Of a stretch of DNA of 64,000 bases, positions 13,501 to 24,167 are shown piece by piece (position 1 is the stretch's first letter; every line of letters begins with the position of its first letter). Source of the stretch: Yamagishiella unicocca (taxonomy: Eukaryota; Chlorophyta; Chlorophyceae; Chlamydomonadales; Volvocaceae); the NCBI GenBank assembly GCA_003116995.1, contig BDSL01000051.1:558001-622000 (forward strand), in the 5' to 3' direction. The position numbers were made by a program, and so were the translations under genes. Below the pieces are notes generated by a model. The model saw only the letters and a list, made by a program, of their open reading frames with translations, was not told where the DNA came from and did no database searches.

Positions 13501-15833
13501 CTGGGCCCAGCCCTTTCCACACCCGCCTATGGCGCTACCATCGTGCCTGCAGCTCACTGTAACAGTTACTGCTACTCGGACGCCTGCCTACGGACACACA
13601 CCCTCACCCGGGCCCGATGCGATGCGCGACGCTGCAACGTCCTGCTCGGCTCCCCAGTTCACAGCGTACGACAGTACGACCTTCCGCTCGTCAACGGCGT
13701 TTAGGTTGGGACCCAGGGTTATGTTGACGACCAGGTCGAAGCCCGCGGGTGGGCGGAGGGGGAGGGCGGGATGCGAGGCGCTGCAGCAGGGCAGGCGGTG
13801 AAGCGGGCGTGGGATGGGCACGTGTCAGCTTGCCCAATCTCTTCGCATGCCCCAGGGGTAGCGACGCTACACGTGTACCGACGTAAAAGAGGGGGAAATA
13901 CTGTATACCGTAGATGGAGAACGTTTGAACACTCGTTTGAGGTCGCTCCAGGGGTGGCACGGCTCCAGCCAACCTCCTCCCAGTCGACCCACCCAAGCAA
14001 ACTGAGCTGTCCAGGGTGGTGTACCTGAAGATGAAGGGCCCAGCTGGCACGGGGCCCGAGTTCGGCGCGCCCGGTGTGGGAAGGGCCAGGTAGGTCATCG
14101 GAGCCGCCGCGGCGTCGTCGACCGAGACAGAGCCCGCCTCCGCCGCTCCAGGGAAGCCGAATGAGACGTTGATGAGCGGCCTGCAGGGAGGCCGAGCGGG
14201 AGGGAGGTAAGGAGGCAAGGCACCAGGCACGACAGCAGGCGCTGGATGAGCAGCACTGGGTGATGGCTGTGTCACGCAGTTCGACCCCTCTCTTTTCCTA
14301 AGCTGACCTCAGCAACATCTAGCACGACGTCCGTTGTAGTTGTAGTAGTAAGGAATTACAGTGGGTTCTGGAGCGAGAGTGTCGCTCCGTCGCCCTGCGT
14401 GCCTTTCCCACCTCGGTATGTCTGGACCAACGACGCTCGCCGCGCTGCCGTCGGGCCGCTGCAGGGTCAGTCGGGCCCCGGCCGCTGAGAGCTTGAATCC
14501 AGCGCGCAGGGGCGGTTCGTTGTCGGCGCTGTCCACGAGCGCTGCAGCGGCCTTGCCTGCGGCACGCGCGGCACGTACGTGAACGTACGTGGTGTTGCGA
14601 CCCCGGCACGGATTTGGTCACAACGCCGGCATGCCGGATCGGGGCATGGCAGACAGGAAAGAAAATAAAATAATATGTCCACTGTTGAGGCCAGGATCAG
14701 AGCGGCTTTGTTGTAACGGTTACAGTGGGTTCCAGACCCCCAGGCCCCCGGCTGTGTGTTTGGCACACCGGACTGCCCTCTAGCTCGCGGAGCACCCCCA
14801 ACCGCCCCCCATAACAGTTACTACTACTACCCCGATGTGCCCGATGGTCTACCTTTTGGCCTGGAACCCACTGTAACGGTTACTACTACCCCCGCGTGGA
14901 GGGCCACCCCATGAAGCCGCAAAGTGACTAAACGCCATGCGCAGACGGATGCCGTATTGAAGTACCTATGGCGTAGAGGAGCAGGTATCCGCCTGCTGGG
15001 ATGTTTGCACCTGCTGGGAAGGCCCAGGAGGAGCCGCCGCTGTCTAGCGACCATCCCTGGAGTGGAGGTTTGGCGGCATATTGGCAACCAAGTAAGGGCG
15101 TCTTAGGATTCGTGGGCCACTTGGGTCGCGCCATCGGTGGGGAGGCAGGTGCGAGTGTCACCCCCAGCTGTACTAGTCAGTAAATGCATGTTGGACGTGC
15201 ATGGGCGAGAGGTCTCACTGGTATGGGTCGGTGGGTCGGTGCACTGGCCGCCGTCACTGCGACGCAAGAAGCGATTCGCGCGCGAGTGGTCCAGCCCGCC
15301 CCTCTCACCTGCAGCGGCACTGCGCCCTGACCCGGGTTGAACAGCTCGACCCAATCCGGGCTGCCGCCCAATTCGTCAAGCACGGCACCGCGGTTGCTGG
15401 CCATCAGCTCGTTGATGAGCACGCTGGCTTGGCCACTGCCGCTGTCGCTCCCGCTGCTTGCGTTGCCACTGACAGCGCGTGTGGCTGCGCCTGGCCCTGC
15501 GTTGGCTTCCGCTGACTGCCATCGCGCTGAGGCTGCGAATGCAATCAGGGCCGCAAACAGGAAGTCTGCGCCAAGCCCGGCCTTGCGTGGACGACGTTTG
15601 ATCGGAGCACAGCACCAGGGGTCTGACAGCAGCGACGGCTGCCTACGCACATCAGGATGTCCTCCCATGTCCGCCAGCAAGCGGTGCGCAAAAAGAGAGA
15701 TGCGTACAGATAGCGGGGTGCCCTGAAGATTTTGGTTTCTTTCCGTAGCGGATTTAGTCATAGGAGAAGCACACCCAATGAAGTGACGTCCTGCTGTGCC
15801 GTGACCCGAGGGGGTCTCGGCAGGTGCGCGCAA
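7431..15833 (-). CDS. CotH-kinase protein with two lamin-tail domains, secretory pathway
   Basis: 21 exons: 15833(or 15761/15668)..15309, 15056..14966, 14541..14412, 14180..14025, 13780..13608, 13382..13157, 12944..12785, 12576..12518, 12276..12228, 11834..11718, 11439..11324, 11101..10990, 10565..10465, 10262..10133, 9997..9662, 9499..9445, 9133..9051, 8725..8659, 8388..8258, 8062..7921, 7645..7431. All phases close, giving 1002-1057 residues depending on the start. The N-terminus has a hydrophobic anchor or signal segment (GADFLFAALIAFAASARW). Lamin-tail domain 1 starts at VLINELMASNRGAVLDELGG and contains WVELFNPG. A beta domain leads into the CotH kinase fold: IFFNGRFHDNVFVRRRGVTA, LSWPKPKLKFE, HVRLNGKFYGLFAFVE, NLRWD and the metal-binding PWDMDGSFGQDNGLGG. 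Lamin-tail domain 2 (SFVEVSNPNRF) is C-terminal. CotH kinases phosphorylate secreted proteins in bacteria and eukaryotes; the substrate here is unknown. The exon 15 donor (GGG/GTTACT) is the weakest site. Many introns carry the dispersed short repeat. Confidence 0.92.
7731..7782 (+). repeat. Dispersed short repeat
   Basis: Reads ACATGGTTCTACCTCTTGGC, then CTGGAACCCACTGTAACGAT and TACAACAACAAC. It lies in the last intron of the CotH gene. Confidence 0.85.
8891..8953 (+). repeat. Dispersed short repeat, near-consensus copy
   Basis: Begins CAGGCGATGTGCCCGATGGT and ends CCACTGTAACCGTTACAACA. It lies in the CotH intron between 9051 and 8725 and is one of the cleanest copies. Confidence 0.9.
10633..10741 (-). 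repeat. Two degenerate inverted copies of the dispersed short repeat
   Basis: Two head-to-tail diverged copies carry GGGCTCCAGACCCGAAGGTA and GCGCCCCAGACCAAAAGGCA, the second followed by GAACCATCGGGCG. They lie in the CotH intron between 10990 and 10565. A terminal fragment (GTTGTAACGGTTACAGTGG) follows at about 10852. Confidence 0.75.
12043..12114 (+). repeat. Dispersed short repeat, longest clean copy
   Basis: Starts near TTTCTCAGTGTCAGGCGATG, runs through TGCCCGATGGTTCTACCTCT, and ends CACTGTAACCGTTACAACAA. It lies in the CotH intron between 12228 and 11834. Its left flank matches the copy near 22998, so the element probably extends left to about CAGTGTCAGG. Confidence 0.9.
14333..14375 (-). 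repeat. Dispersed short repeat, partial inverted copy
   Basis: Contains GTTGTAGTAGTAAGGAATTA followed by CAGTGGGTTCTGGAG, matching the right-hand end of the element. It lies in the CotH intron between 14412 and 14180. Confidence 0.65.
14709..14745 (-). repeat. Dispersed short repeat, partial inverted copy
   Basis: TTGTAACGGTTACAGTGGGT followed by TCCAGACCCCCAGG is the right half of the element in reverse. It lies in the CotH intron between 14966 and 14541. Confidence 0.8.
14812..14890 (+). repeat. Dispersed short repeat, direct copy 66 bp from an inverted one
   Basis: CCCGATGTGCCCGATGGTCT, then ACCTTTTGGCCTGGAACCCA and CTGTAACGGTTACTACTACC. A second TAACAGTTACTACTACTACC precedes it. With the inverted copy at 14709 it forms an opposed pair inside one intron. 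Confidence 0.85.
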
Positions 15834-16593
15834 CGACGGACATGTCGGTTGACAGCTGTCAGCAGCGGGGCCTTACACCTTTCAGCCCTTCAAGGGCGAC
15901 GAGTGGAACCTTGCAACGTGACTCGTCCACGCTCAAGTCGCAGTTCGCGTGAAAGAATGGAGTGGGACAAGCCGGCCTAAGACACTCGAAGTGCCCGGTA
16001 CACGGCCGCTCGCCCTCCCGACGGCGCTGCATGGCGGCATCGCGTCAAGCTCTGCTATTTCTACATGTCGGCAAAATACTGTCTTACGATATACCCCCAG
16101 ATAAAGCACACTGCCACTATACCGGCACCGTATCCAGATGAAGAGTATTGAAATCGACATCCCCTTCGCATTATTCGGCACAGGGGTTCGGAACGTCCAG
16201 GGAATGAGGTCCGCTGCGGCATGCGCTGATCACCAGCCCGCTTGCTGCGGCAAGGACGTGCCCGTGCGCGCGGCATGCGCTGATCACCAGCCCGCTTGCT
16301 GCGGCAAGGACGTGCCCGTGCGCGCAACGCAACCTACATACATGAGTCAACGTCCCCAAGGTCCGCGACCCCCAGCCGACCACGTCCGTCCGCAGGATTC
16401 TCTCATGCTCAGGTGTGGGCCTTGCACCCACCCCCGTTAAGCTGCATCCCGGCTTTTGCAAGCCACAGCCCCAAGCGCCGAACTGCCAAGCCACCGACCC
16501 CTTCCCGAGCCGAGCTGCGACAGCACGATCTACCATCCACATGGCTGACGCGATCCAGCTCGAAATGTTACTCCCAAATCACACCCGGGGGCT
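15834..16593. other. Intergenic region, CotH 5' side to GLN1 3' end
   Basis: Apart from the 54-bp duplication at 16216, no coding exon is evident. A minus-strand TGTAA (complement of TTACA at 15873-15877) lies about 720 nt past the GLN1 stop. It is a candidate for the algal polyadenylation signal, which would make this stretch mostly GLN1 3' UTR. Confidence 0.5.
16216..16323. repeat. 54-bp direct duplication
   Basis: Two identical adjacent units (16216-16269 and 16270-16323) begin GCGGCATGCGCTGATCACCA and end GACGTGCCCGTGCGC. They lie in the presumed GLN1 3' untranslated or intergenic region. Confidence 0.95.
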
Positions 16594-19500
16594 TTACACG
16601 AGGAGGGTGGTCTCCACAATAAGGCGGGTGACGATGTAGGGGTCAAGGTTGGAGGCAGGGCGGCGGTCCTCGTAGTAGCCGCACTTCTCGACGGGCACCA
16701 TGCGGCCGACGCGGATGGAGCAGCTGCGGTTCGCCACGCCCCAGGAGAAGTCGCTCATTGAGCTGGTCTCGTGCTTGCCGGTCAGACGGCGCTCGTTGCC
16801 CTCGCCGTACGCGGCGATGTGGACGGCGTGGCGAGCCTCCAGCTTGGCGCACTGTTCTTGAATGACCTGCAGAGGGAGGTGCGCGGTGCCGGTGGGCCAC
16901 GGTCAGAGGACGATAGCGATGATAATGCCGGGGGCCGCTACGACCATCGCTGAGCACACCATTCCCTCCTGATTCCATGATGCGGCAGCCGTCGCCATCG
17001 GGCCTTCCGAGCAGCAACAATATCCGTCCCACAAAGCTACGGAAGAGGAGAGACGAAACAGCAGCTATGCCTCCGCGTGAAGGCTAGTCGTTTACATCCA
17101 TCCAACCCAAAGCGTGCGTACCTTCCAGCCATCGGGGGCCGTGCGGGTGCCCTTCGTGGAGTAGTTGGTGTGGCCGCCGGAGCCGTTCCAGTCGCCGGGG
17201 ATGGGCTTCGGGTCGAACGACACCTCGACGTTGAACATCTCGCACACGCGGAACATGATGTAGCGCGACATCCACATGTGGTCGCCCATCTCGATGCCCT
17301 CGCAAGGGCCCACCTGCGCAGCACGCGGGATGTCGGTGCACACGCGAGTCAGCGACCGTTACTACAGCAGGACAGCAGTCACGGAACGCAGCACTACCTC
17401 GACACAGCAGGTTCAGGGGTGAGTGAACATGTCTATATATCGATTCCGCCAGACCAACCGTGCCCGTCCTGCTGCCCACCTGGTACTCCCACTGCGACGG
17501 CAACACCTCAGCGTTCACACCGCTGATGTTGACGCCGGCGTTCAGGCAAAGCCTACAGAACAGTGGCGGGTAGAGGAGGGGGGACGCCAGCAGGTTAAGA
17601 GTACGCTTTCCAGGTGTGACAGCTGCAAAGGTAAGCATGTCGGCAGTGCCCAGGCCTCTGTCCGTGTTATCTAGCTAGTCGTAACAAAGTGGCAGTGGAC
17701 ATCAAATAATATCCTCGATGGCATTCCTGGATGGCATTCAAACCGACCGCCACCAAGGTTATGACCAGTGTCCCACCGTTATGCTAATCGACCTGATCAG
17801 CGTCCCCATCAGGAAATTATCTCTCCACAGACACTTCCCAGCCAGACCCGAGCTGTCGCATTGCTCGGCATAACTTCGTAAACACGCTCACGCGGTAAAT
17901 CTGCACACACGCTCACATCACACAACACCCTCATCACCCCCAAGGCAGCAGCCACCAAACCGGAACTCGGCCCCCTGCGCCAAAAGGGACGCGCCGTCGG
18001 CGCGAAATGCAACCACACACCTGTAGTGCACCTCGGCAATGTCGCGGCCGATGGCCACACCAGCGCCGGCAGAGCAGTAGTACGGGCCCTGCGGCGCCGG
18101 GTAGCCGCCCTTGGGCCAGCCCAGCGGCCACTTGGTGATGGCGTTGAGCAGGGTGTACTCCTGCTCAATGCCGAACCACGGCTCGTCGGCCTTCGCCTTC
18201 TCCATCACCTGTTCAGGGCAGCGTAGGCAACACATGCCTGCGTGTCAACTAAGGGGGCAAACTACCTTCGGACGTGTCGGCTAAAATCCTCGCAGCAGCA
18301 TAAAATCAACATGGCCGAATTATGCGATGCCGGAGGTGAGTCGGGATGCCTAGCGTGAAGGAGAAGGAGTGTTCCAATTTCCGTTTCCCTGTCGCTTGGG
18401 AGCGCCCACTGCAAGGCTCCACACAAAGCAACACGAGGCTGCGGGGCATGCATGTGGGCTGGTGCCGGCGTGCGGTGAATCCCTCTGCAGGAAGTCTGAC
18501 TTCGCACCTCAGCGCAGGCGGCACGGGTGTTGGTGGGGATGGGCTTCATCGGCTGCAGGGTGCCGTCGGGGTTGGCCTTGGGCGGCTCGTAGCAGTCGCA
18601 CATGACGAGGATGTTGTCGCCGCCGCTGCAGTCAAAACGTGGAACCAAAAGTCAATCCACAAAACTAACCGGCAAAGGGTGTCTCAAGTGCAGAATGCGT
18701 CTCCAGCAGCCAGGCACTAAGATGAGCACGCGCCAATCTTGCTGGTAGATGACCAACCGCTCTTTGCTTTGCCCGGAACTCCCCCCTCTGCCACTCCTTT
18801 GCGTCATAGCACTGCCCTCGCCTCTGTCGCTATATCACGTCACTTCAACCGCCTCAGTCCAACAGTGCCGTGGATGTGCAGCTTCAAGCAACTGCCTTTC
18901 GCCCACGAAGGGTGCCGAGCTCACCGGAAAGGGTCCTTGAAGATACTGCGGGGGACCAGGTAGACCTCCGAGTCATGGCCAGGAGCCTGGCCAGTGGACG
19001 AGCCGTCGTAGTTCCAGTGCGGCAGCTCCTGCAACAAGGAATGGAAATTATTAGCCCAAGTGAGCGACCCTCTAGCACGTCCGGTACCGGTGAACGTATA
19101 CAGGCGCACGCCATGCCATTATTGGCTGGGATACAGCGAGTTGGAAAACCATATCGGACTGTGGGATAGGATATAGGATACATTAAGTACGGGATAGGAT
19201 ATAGGATACATTAAGTACGGGCCCAGCCATGCCCTGGCAGCGACTTGCAAGGGCCAGCCCCGGGTTCCTCGACAAGCACACACCCCAGTTTCCTCACAAC
19301 CCGTAAGGGCGACCTCGCACCTCGGGGCTCGCGGGGGTCTTGGGGAGGGTGCGAGACTTGGACCTCAGGTCCTGCATGGTACCTCCGATCCAGACATACT
19401 CGGCAGTAATCTTGCCGCCCTGGTCCGTCACCGTCGACAGGAAATGACGGGTGATGGACTGGTCCAAGAGACTGCATGGAAGGGATCACGTGGCACGTTG

Positions 19501-19868
19501 GTAGGAGGATATTGGGGGGGGTCGAAGGAGGCGGCCGTATGCTTGCCGGGCATAGGAATGTTGAGGCGCATACCAAGCCGACAGCCAGGCGGACAATCAG
19601 CGCGCTGCTTAACATTACGCTCATAACAATCCTGGCTGAGCGGAGCAAGTTTGGCAAGCCCTTCGCTGGCCAGGCTCCAGCAAATCGGACTAACGGACTC
19701 AGCAAACAATGTAACAACATCAACACTCAAGAATACCGTAGCTAAAGTCATTCAGGACGCCAGTCTCGGCAATCAGGCATACTGCTTCGCCACTCTTCCT
19801 TTGCAACGAGAATCTTACCTTCCAATCTTCTCATCCGTCGCGAAGACACTAATAGATCCCGCGGCCAT
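16594..19868 (-). CDS. GLN1: Glutamine synthetase, cytosolic type (GLN1)
   Basis: Eight exons: 19868..19819, 19471..19321, 19028..18925, 18625..18508, 18208..18021, 17552..17480, 17313..17122, 16866..16594. The product is 382 residues, the usual size of algal and plant cytosolic GS. The enzyme makes glutamine from glutamate, ammonium and ATP, the entry step of nitrogen assimilation. The start [16 protein letters not shown] is contiguous with the conserved core and has no transit-peptide extension, which argues for the cytosol. Visible family motifs are [120 protein letters not shown] and the C-terminal LIVETTLLV. Catalytic Glu, His and Arg positions look intact. The first exon is only 50 nt. 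The ABCG gene is divergent, 4.3 kb away. No nitrogen-response element could be assigned by eye. Confidence 0.98.
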
Positions 19869-22800
19869 TTCTGTTGCTGCAAGTCAAAGGGAAGGCAGGG
19901 GTCCGAACAATCAAGTCACGAGGTGCGATGAAGGAGCCAGGCAACACCGACATCAAGGACGCCATTGAAGTGAACCTATTCGTCTTAATCGTCCTAAACG
20001 ATTGCTGTCGGTGTGTCGGCGCTGTAGGATGAACCCTACCGACACGCCCCAAGAGGCGTGACAAACAACGGTCTCAGTCGAGGGGATCTAGCCCGGCGGT
20101 GAGGATACCGACACTATTATCATAACATTAGGTGGTTCGCTGGATGGTATCAAGCATGATGCCGGCCGGTTCCGACGACGCAATCGGCGTTGATCGTCGG
20201 GGGTCCCCAGCCTATGCAAGCCGCCGCATCCTCGACATGCAACTACGTCTGAGACAAGTGTATGTCACAGGTACGCGCCATGTCTGCAGCATGCCGCGCG
20301 CTGACCTGGAGAACAGACGATTAGACGCGAAGGAGTGCCCGCGTTGATCGTCTCACGGCACGAAGATGTATGGCGACAGGATACACAATACGCTGTGAAT
20401 ATTCATGATGCCGCGGCTTTGTTTTATGTGTGGGCCAGGCGCACGACTATGCCGTACGCGCGACTTTGCACGTGACGACAAGGGTTTCACTCGTTTGCCA
20501 TCACGGCCACGCCGCTGCACAGGATACCGCATCTTCGACATATCGTGAATGTCTGTAGATCAGTAACCAAGAAGTCCGGACAGTGATGTTTCCTCGTCAG
20601 ATGCCTTCAACACGCTGATTCTATCTCTATTTCCATCTACTAACGCCTCTCCGCACCCGCCTGATGTGAAGTATCGGAACACATGCAATTGATATCATCA
20701 TCTTACTTGATTTCGGTGCCTTGAGTTCCTTGGGCATATCTACACGCCGAACAGGAGGGGGGCGGCGAACGGTGCGGCTGTTACCGTAACCAATCCTAAG
20801 GAATTCGTGTGGAATTCAAGAGGTCTGCACTTGTCCATATCAGGTTCCGACGCTCAGCGACAGTCCGTCGGTCGTCCGTAGAACAACTGTATGCATGCTT
20901 GATTGCGAGGTGCTCGGCAGCATTCCTATCTGCGCAACATCCAGTGCCATTAAATTGCGCAGATCTTGTGGTCATGCGCATCCTACACTCAATCTGGCGC
21001 CGGTAACTCACGTGTTTGAGGCACGCTTCAAGGCAGCAGACCCTCCACTACAAACCTGGGCCGACCCGCAGACCCCCTCATGGTTGCATGCAACACTGGG
21101 AATCCTCCATTATCCACATAAACTCTTACCGACGCACGAATGCTTGATCGTCATGACAGCAGTGGCCTGAGAGCCGGTCAGTGAGGTGACGCCTCCTCTG
21201 TTGCTGTTAGAGCTCAGACGGTCAACAGTGCTGTTGACTGCACGGGCCGCGTTAATGCCCGTCTTTGGTTGAGCCACAGGCACACTTGCGCTGCACCCCT
21301 GCAGCGAGGAGCCCGACGAGTGTCATTAAGCACGACGTCGGGACCCGCAAGGGCGCGGCACGGCCCTGGCTCGCGTCACGGAAGCGAGGAAGTCCAGCGA
21401 CTCACCATGAGACCAGGCACTGCTAAGCGATTACTAAAGTCAGCTCGATCGGCGAAGTTGTGCGCACGTGGGCCGTTTGCGCGAAGCGACTAGGGCCTAT
21501 ATGCCTCGTATGTCACGAGCCTCCGCCAGGTTTAGGAGGTATTTGCAACACCATACGCGTATCTTATTGGGCTGTCTCATGCGCTGCTCAGGCCTCCTGC
21601 ATAGTCTCCGAAAATTAAAGGGCCAGCAACTACCCAAGTATCGCTCGTCAAGGCGCGCCACGCTCGTCCAGTCCTTTTGGTGCGCCTTCCGTGTGCTCTG
21701 TCCAAGCTGGCAAACATCGCGTACATCATGGATCCTAGAAAAATGGCGTACCATTAAAGCTTGGATGCCGCTATTGGTTTAGGCATAGACACAATCCACA
21801 CATACAGTCACTACTTTGGTAATGATAGTACTGGCGCGTGTTCTCGCTGCTCCGACACCAAGGCGAAACCAGCTTCCTTGCAGTGTTTTACTTTGTAATG
21901 ATTCGTGCATCGACGTGACAAATGCTTGTCATGATATTTCGTCTGCCTGCCATTAAAAAAACATGCCTCGACGGACCCCCAAAAGTGCCTGTACGCTCCT
22001 GGACACCTTCCGCGATATACCTGCAGCCGTTTACCTAGGTTCGCCTGCGGCAGGGATATGCCGTCAAAGATGTGCAGCTAGATACCCGAGTCGGCGGAAA
22101 AGGGTGAAATGAAGGTAGAGCTGTCAACAGGCCCACCTATGTGTTTGACAATAACGCTGAATAACGGCGTCAGCTGTAGCAGGATAGGAAAGGAGCACGT
22201 CCAGCAGGGCCCCTGCCGTTTTTTTTGTGCGTGGCCTCACAGCTTGCGTCAGGTTCCAGGGCCAGCAACCGCATCAATATCTCGAGGCTTTAGCCTCACT
22301 GCACGCCTCGCGCAAGCACTGCTGTGGCGTGTTCTCGCTGCCAGCATAAGCACACGACCGCACCCTGGAGCGCGCTTTAAACCCCGGCCAACACGGCATG
22401 GCTGCCATCCGCTGTAGGTTATGCTCGTCCTGGACATCCTCCCTGCTGGATGCCATGCGCCCTACATGAATTGAGGTTAAAAAGCTCAATGTTGATGTGT
22501 GAATTGGCCGCCGAACACGGTGCTTGCATTTGGGAGGAGATAATTGATTGCCAAACCGGGAAGACTACTGTGTTCGAGTAGGTTCAAGGCCGTGATGCGT
22601 GCTATCGCGCGGGGCACAATTGGGCCCCAAAACGGGCTGGGTTGTTGAGGGCTACTGCGTGCCCGTGAAGCCCTTTGTGGCGACTTGTACGACCGGAACG
22701 AGCTGAACCAGTTCAGACAGGTTTCGCAAACGGCGCAAACGGCAGAAACCCCTTATCTAACGTCCTGCAATCCTCCGCTGTCACAAGGACCACGCACAGA

Positions 22801-22997
22801 CAGTGTCTCCGCACTCACATGCACGCAGTTGCTGGCCCGCTGCCTGTAAGAGCTGGGGTGATCCATGTCCTTTGATCCATGACCTCGTACTTATGATATC
22901 CGACGTGCACGGGCTGCGGGGAGTTGGTGCACTACCAATAGGGGGCCCGTTTGAGCTTATTCCCCCCTGAGTGGTTGCCGCCTCTGTTTGTGTTTTT

Positions 22998-23095
22998 ATA
23001 TCTTCCTGCGTCTCTTACAGTGTCAGGCGATGCGCCCGATGGCTTTACCATGCTTGACCTGTCTAGGGCCCATTGCAACAGTTACTACTGCGCAC
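22998..23095 (+). repeat. Dispersed short repeat, diverged copy
   Basis: TTACAGTGTCAGGCGATGCG, then CCCGATGGCTTTACCATGCT, ending in CATTGCAACAGTTACTACTG. The left edge TTACAGTG is the reverse complement of the CACTGTAA near the right edge of other copies, so short terminal inverted repeats are possible. Confidence 0.7.
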
Positions 23096-24100
23096 GGGAT
23101 CGCCAAAGGATGGGACATCGACTGAACGACTTGAAGTCCTAATACCGTAACTCAGTGGGCGTTGGGCATAGGCGTTGGTGAACAGCTTTTCCAGGTTTCA
23201 ACCGCACGCAACCCTACAGACCCGATACAAATTCGCAGGGTTGGGATGCACGATGAGGCAAGTTTGTTTTCTAATTGTGAAAAGTTCTGTTTAAGGCCAT
23301 CTTCTACTTTCAAGCGTCCGATAGGTCCTGTGTGCCTGCAACGTTTCTGTGACTCCTGGACTTCTTGACTCAAAACCGGACCTGCGTCCCAGGCCACCAT
23401 TGCGCCTCTGCCGCTTCCTTCGGTTTGGAAGGCATTGTATGTGCCGTTGTCCCGGAAGCCGTACTATTCTGTGGTTCCGTATCGTACAGCGGTGCGTTCG
23501 AGTTGCAGGTTTACAGGTGAGCGCGGGGACGTGGCCCCAAGGAGCAACCCCATCTCAAACTCCTGTGATTCTTTGTTGGAAGATGTAATCCATTGGTAGG
23601 TCTCCTCCCTGCAACCTTGGCCCCTCGTCGTACGTGGTTGTCCCGTTCATGCCATTACGTATGCATCATGGATTATAATACGTAGATGTATTCCAATAAA
23701 ACATGGGTTTTGGTTACCTTGGTGCCTCGACACATATTCGCGCGAATTGTTTATGCCGTACACTTGCGCTAAACTTGCCACGTGGGAGTAAAGCAAAGGA
23801 CATCGCAGACACATTCCCTTTCCAAACGATTTTTAGATAAGAAAATCTATCAAAAGAATTTGCTAAGGTCACCTACAAAGCAGACACGACAGGCCAGTGC
23901 TCCGTGCAGACGATCGCGCGTCCTGCGCACGAGGACAGAACAAGTGATATTATAATTAAATATATATTCAATTGGTACTTCCAGAGGCGTCGCTCGAATA
24001 CCTACCTAGGCGGCCGCTCGCCTCCCAACTTCCACCATCCGTCGCCCTCTATCCATGGCTTTGAGTTAGGAGCCTTATACAGTTAATTATTTTGAGAGCT

Positions 24101-24107
24101 TATATAA
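24101..24107 (+). promoter_or_regulatory. TATA-box candidate for the ABCG gene
   Basis: TATATAA in the context GAGAGCTTATATAACGGCAA lies about 61 bp upstream of the proposed start codon. The position is plausible for a short 5' UTR. No transcript start is visible from sequence. Confidence 0.4.
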
Positions 24108-24167
24108 CGGCAATGTGGGTTAATTCCTGAACGCACGCAAGCTGGTTGGGAAGCAGCGACAGACGGG

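Larger units (their letters stand above)
19869..24167. other. 4.3-kb intergenic region between divergent GLN1 and ABCG genes
   Basis: This AT-richer DNA has only short ORFs and no exon series I can support. It holds a diverged copy of the dispersed repeat near 22998 and a TATA-like sequence close to the ABCG start. Both promoters should be here. Confidence 0.5.

Noticed and set aside
16200..16330. Possible CRISPR-like or site-specific repeat
   Set aside because: There are only two adjacent copies without spacers, in a eukaryotic genome; a simple tandem duplication explains it.
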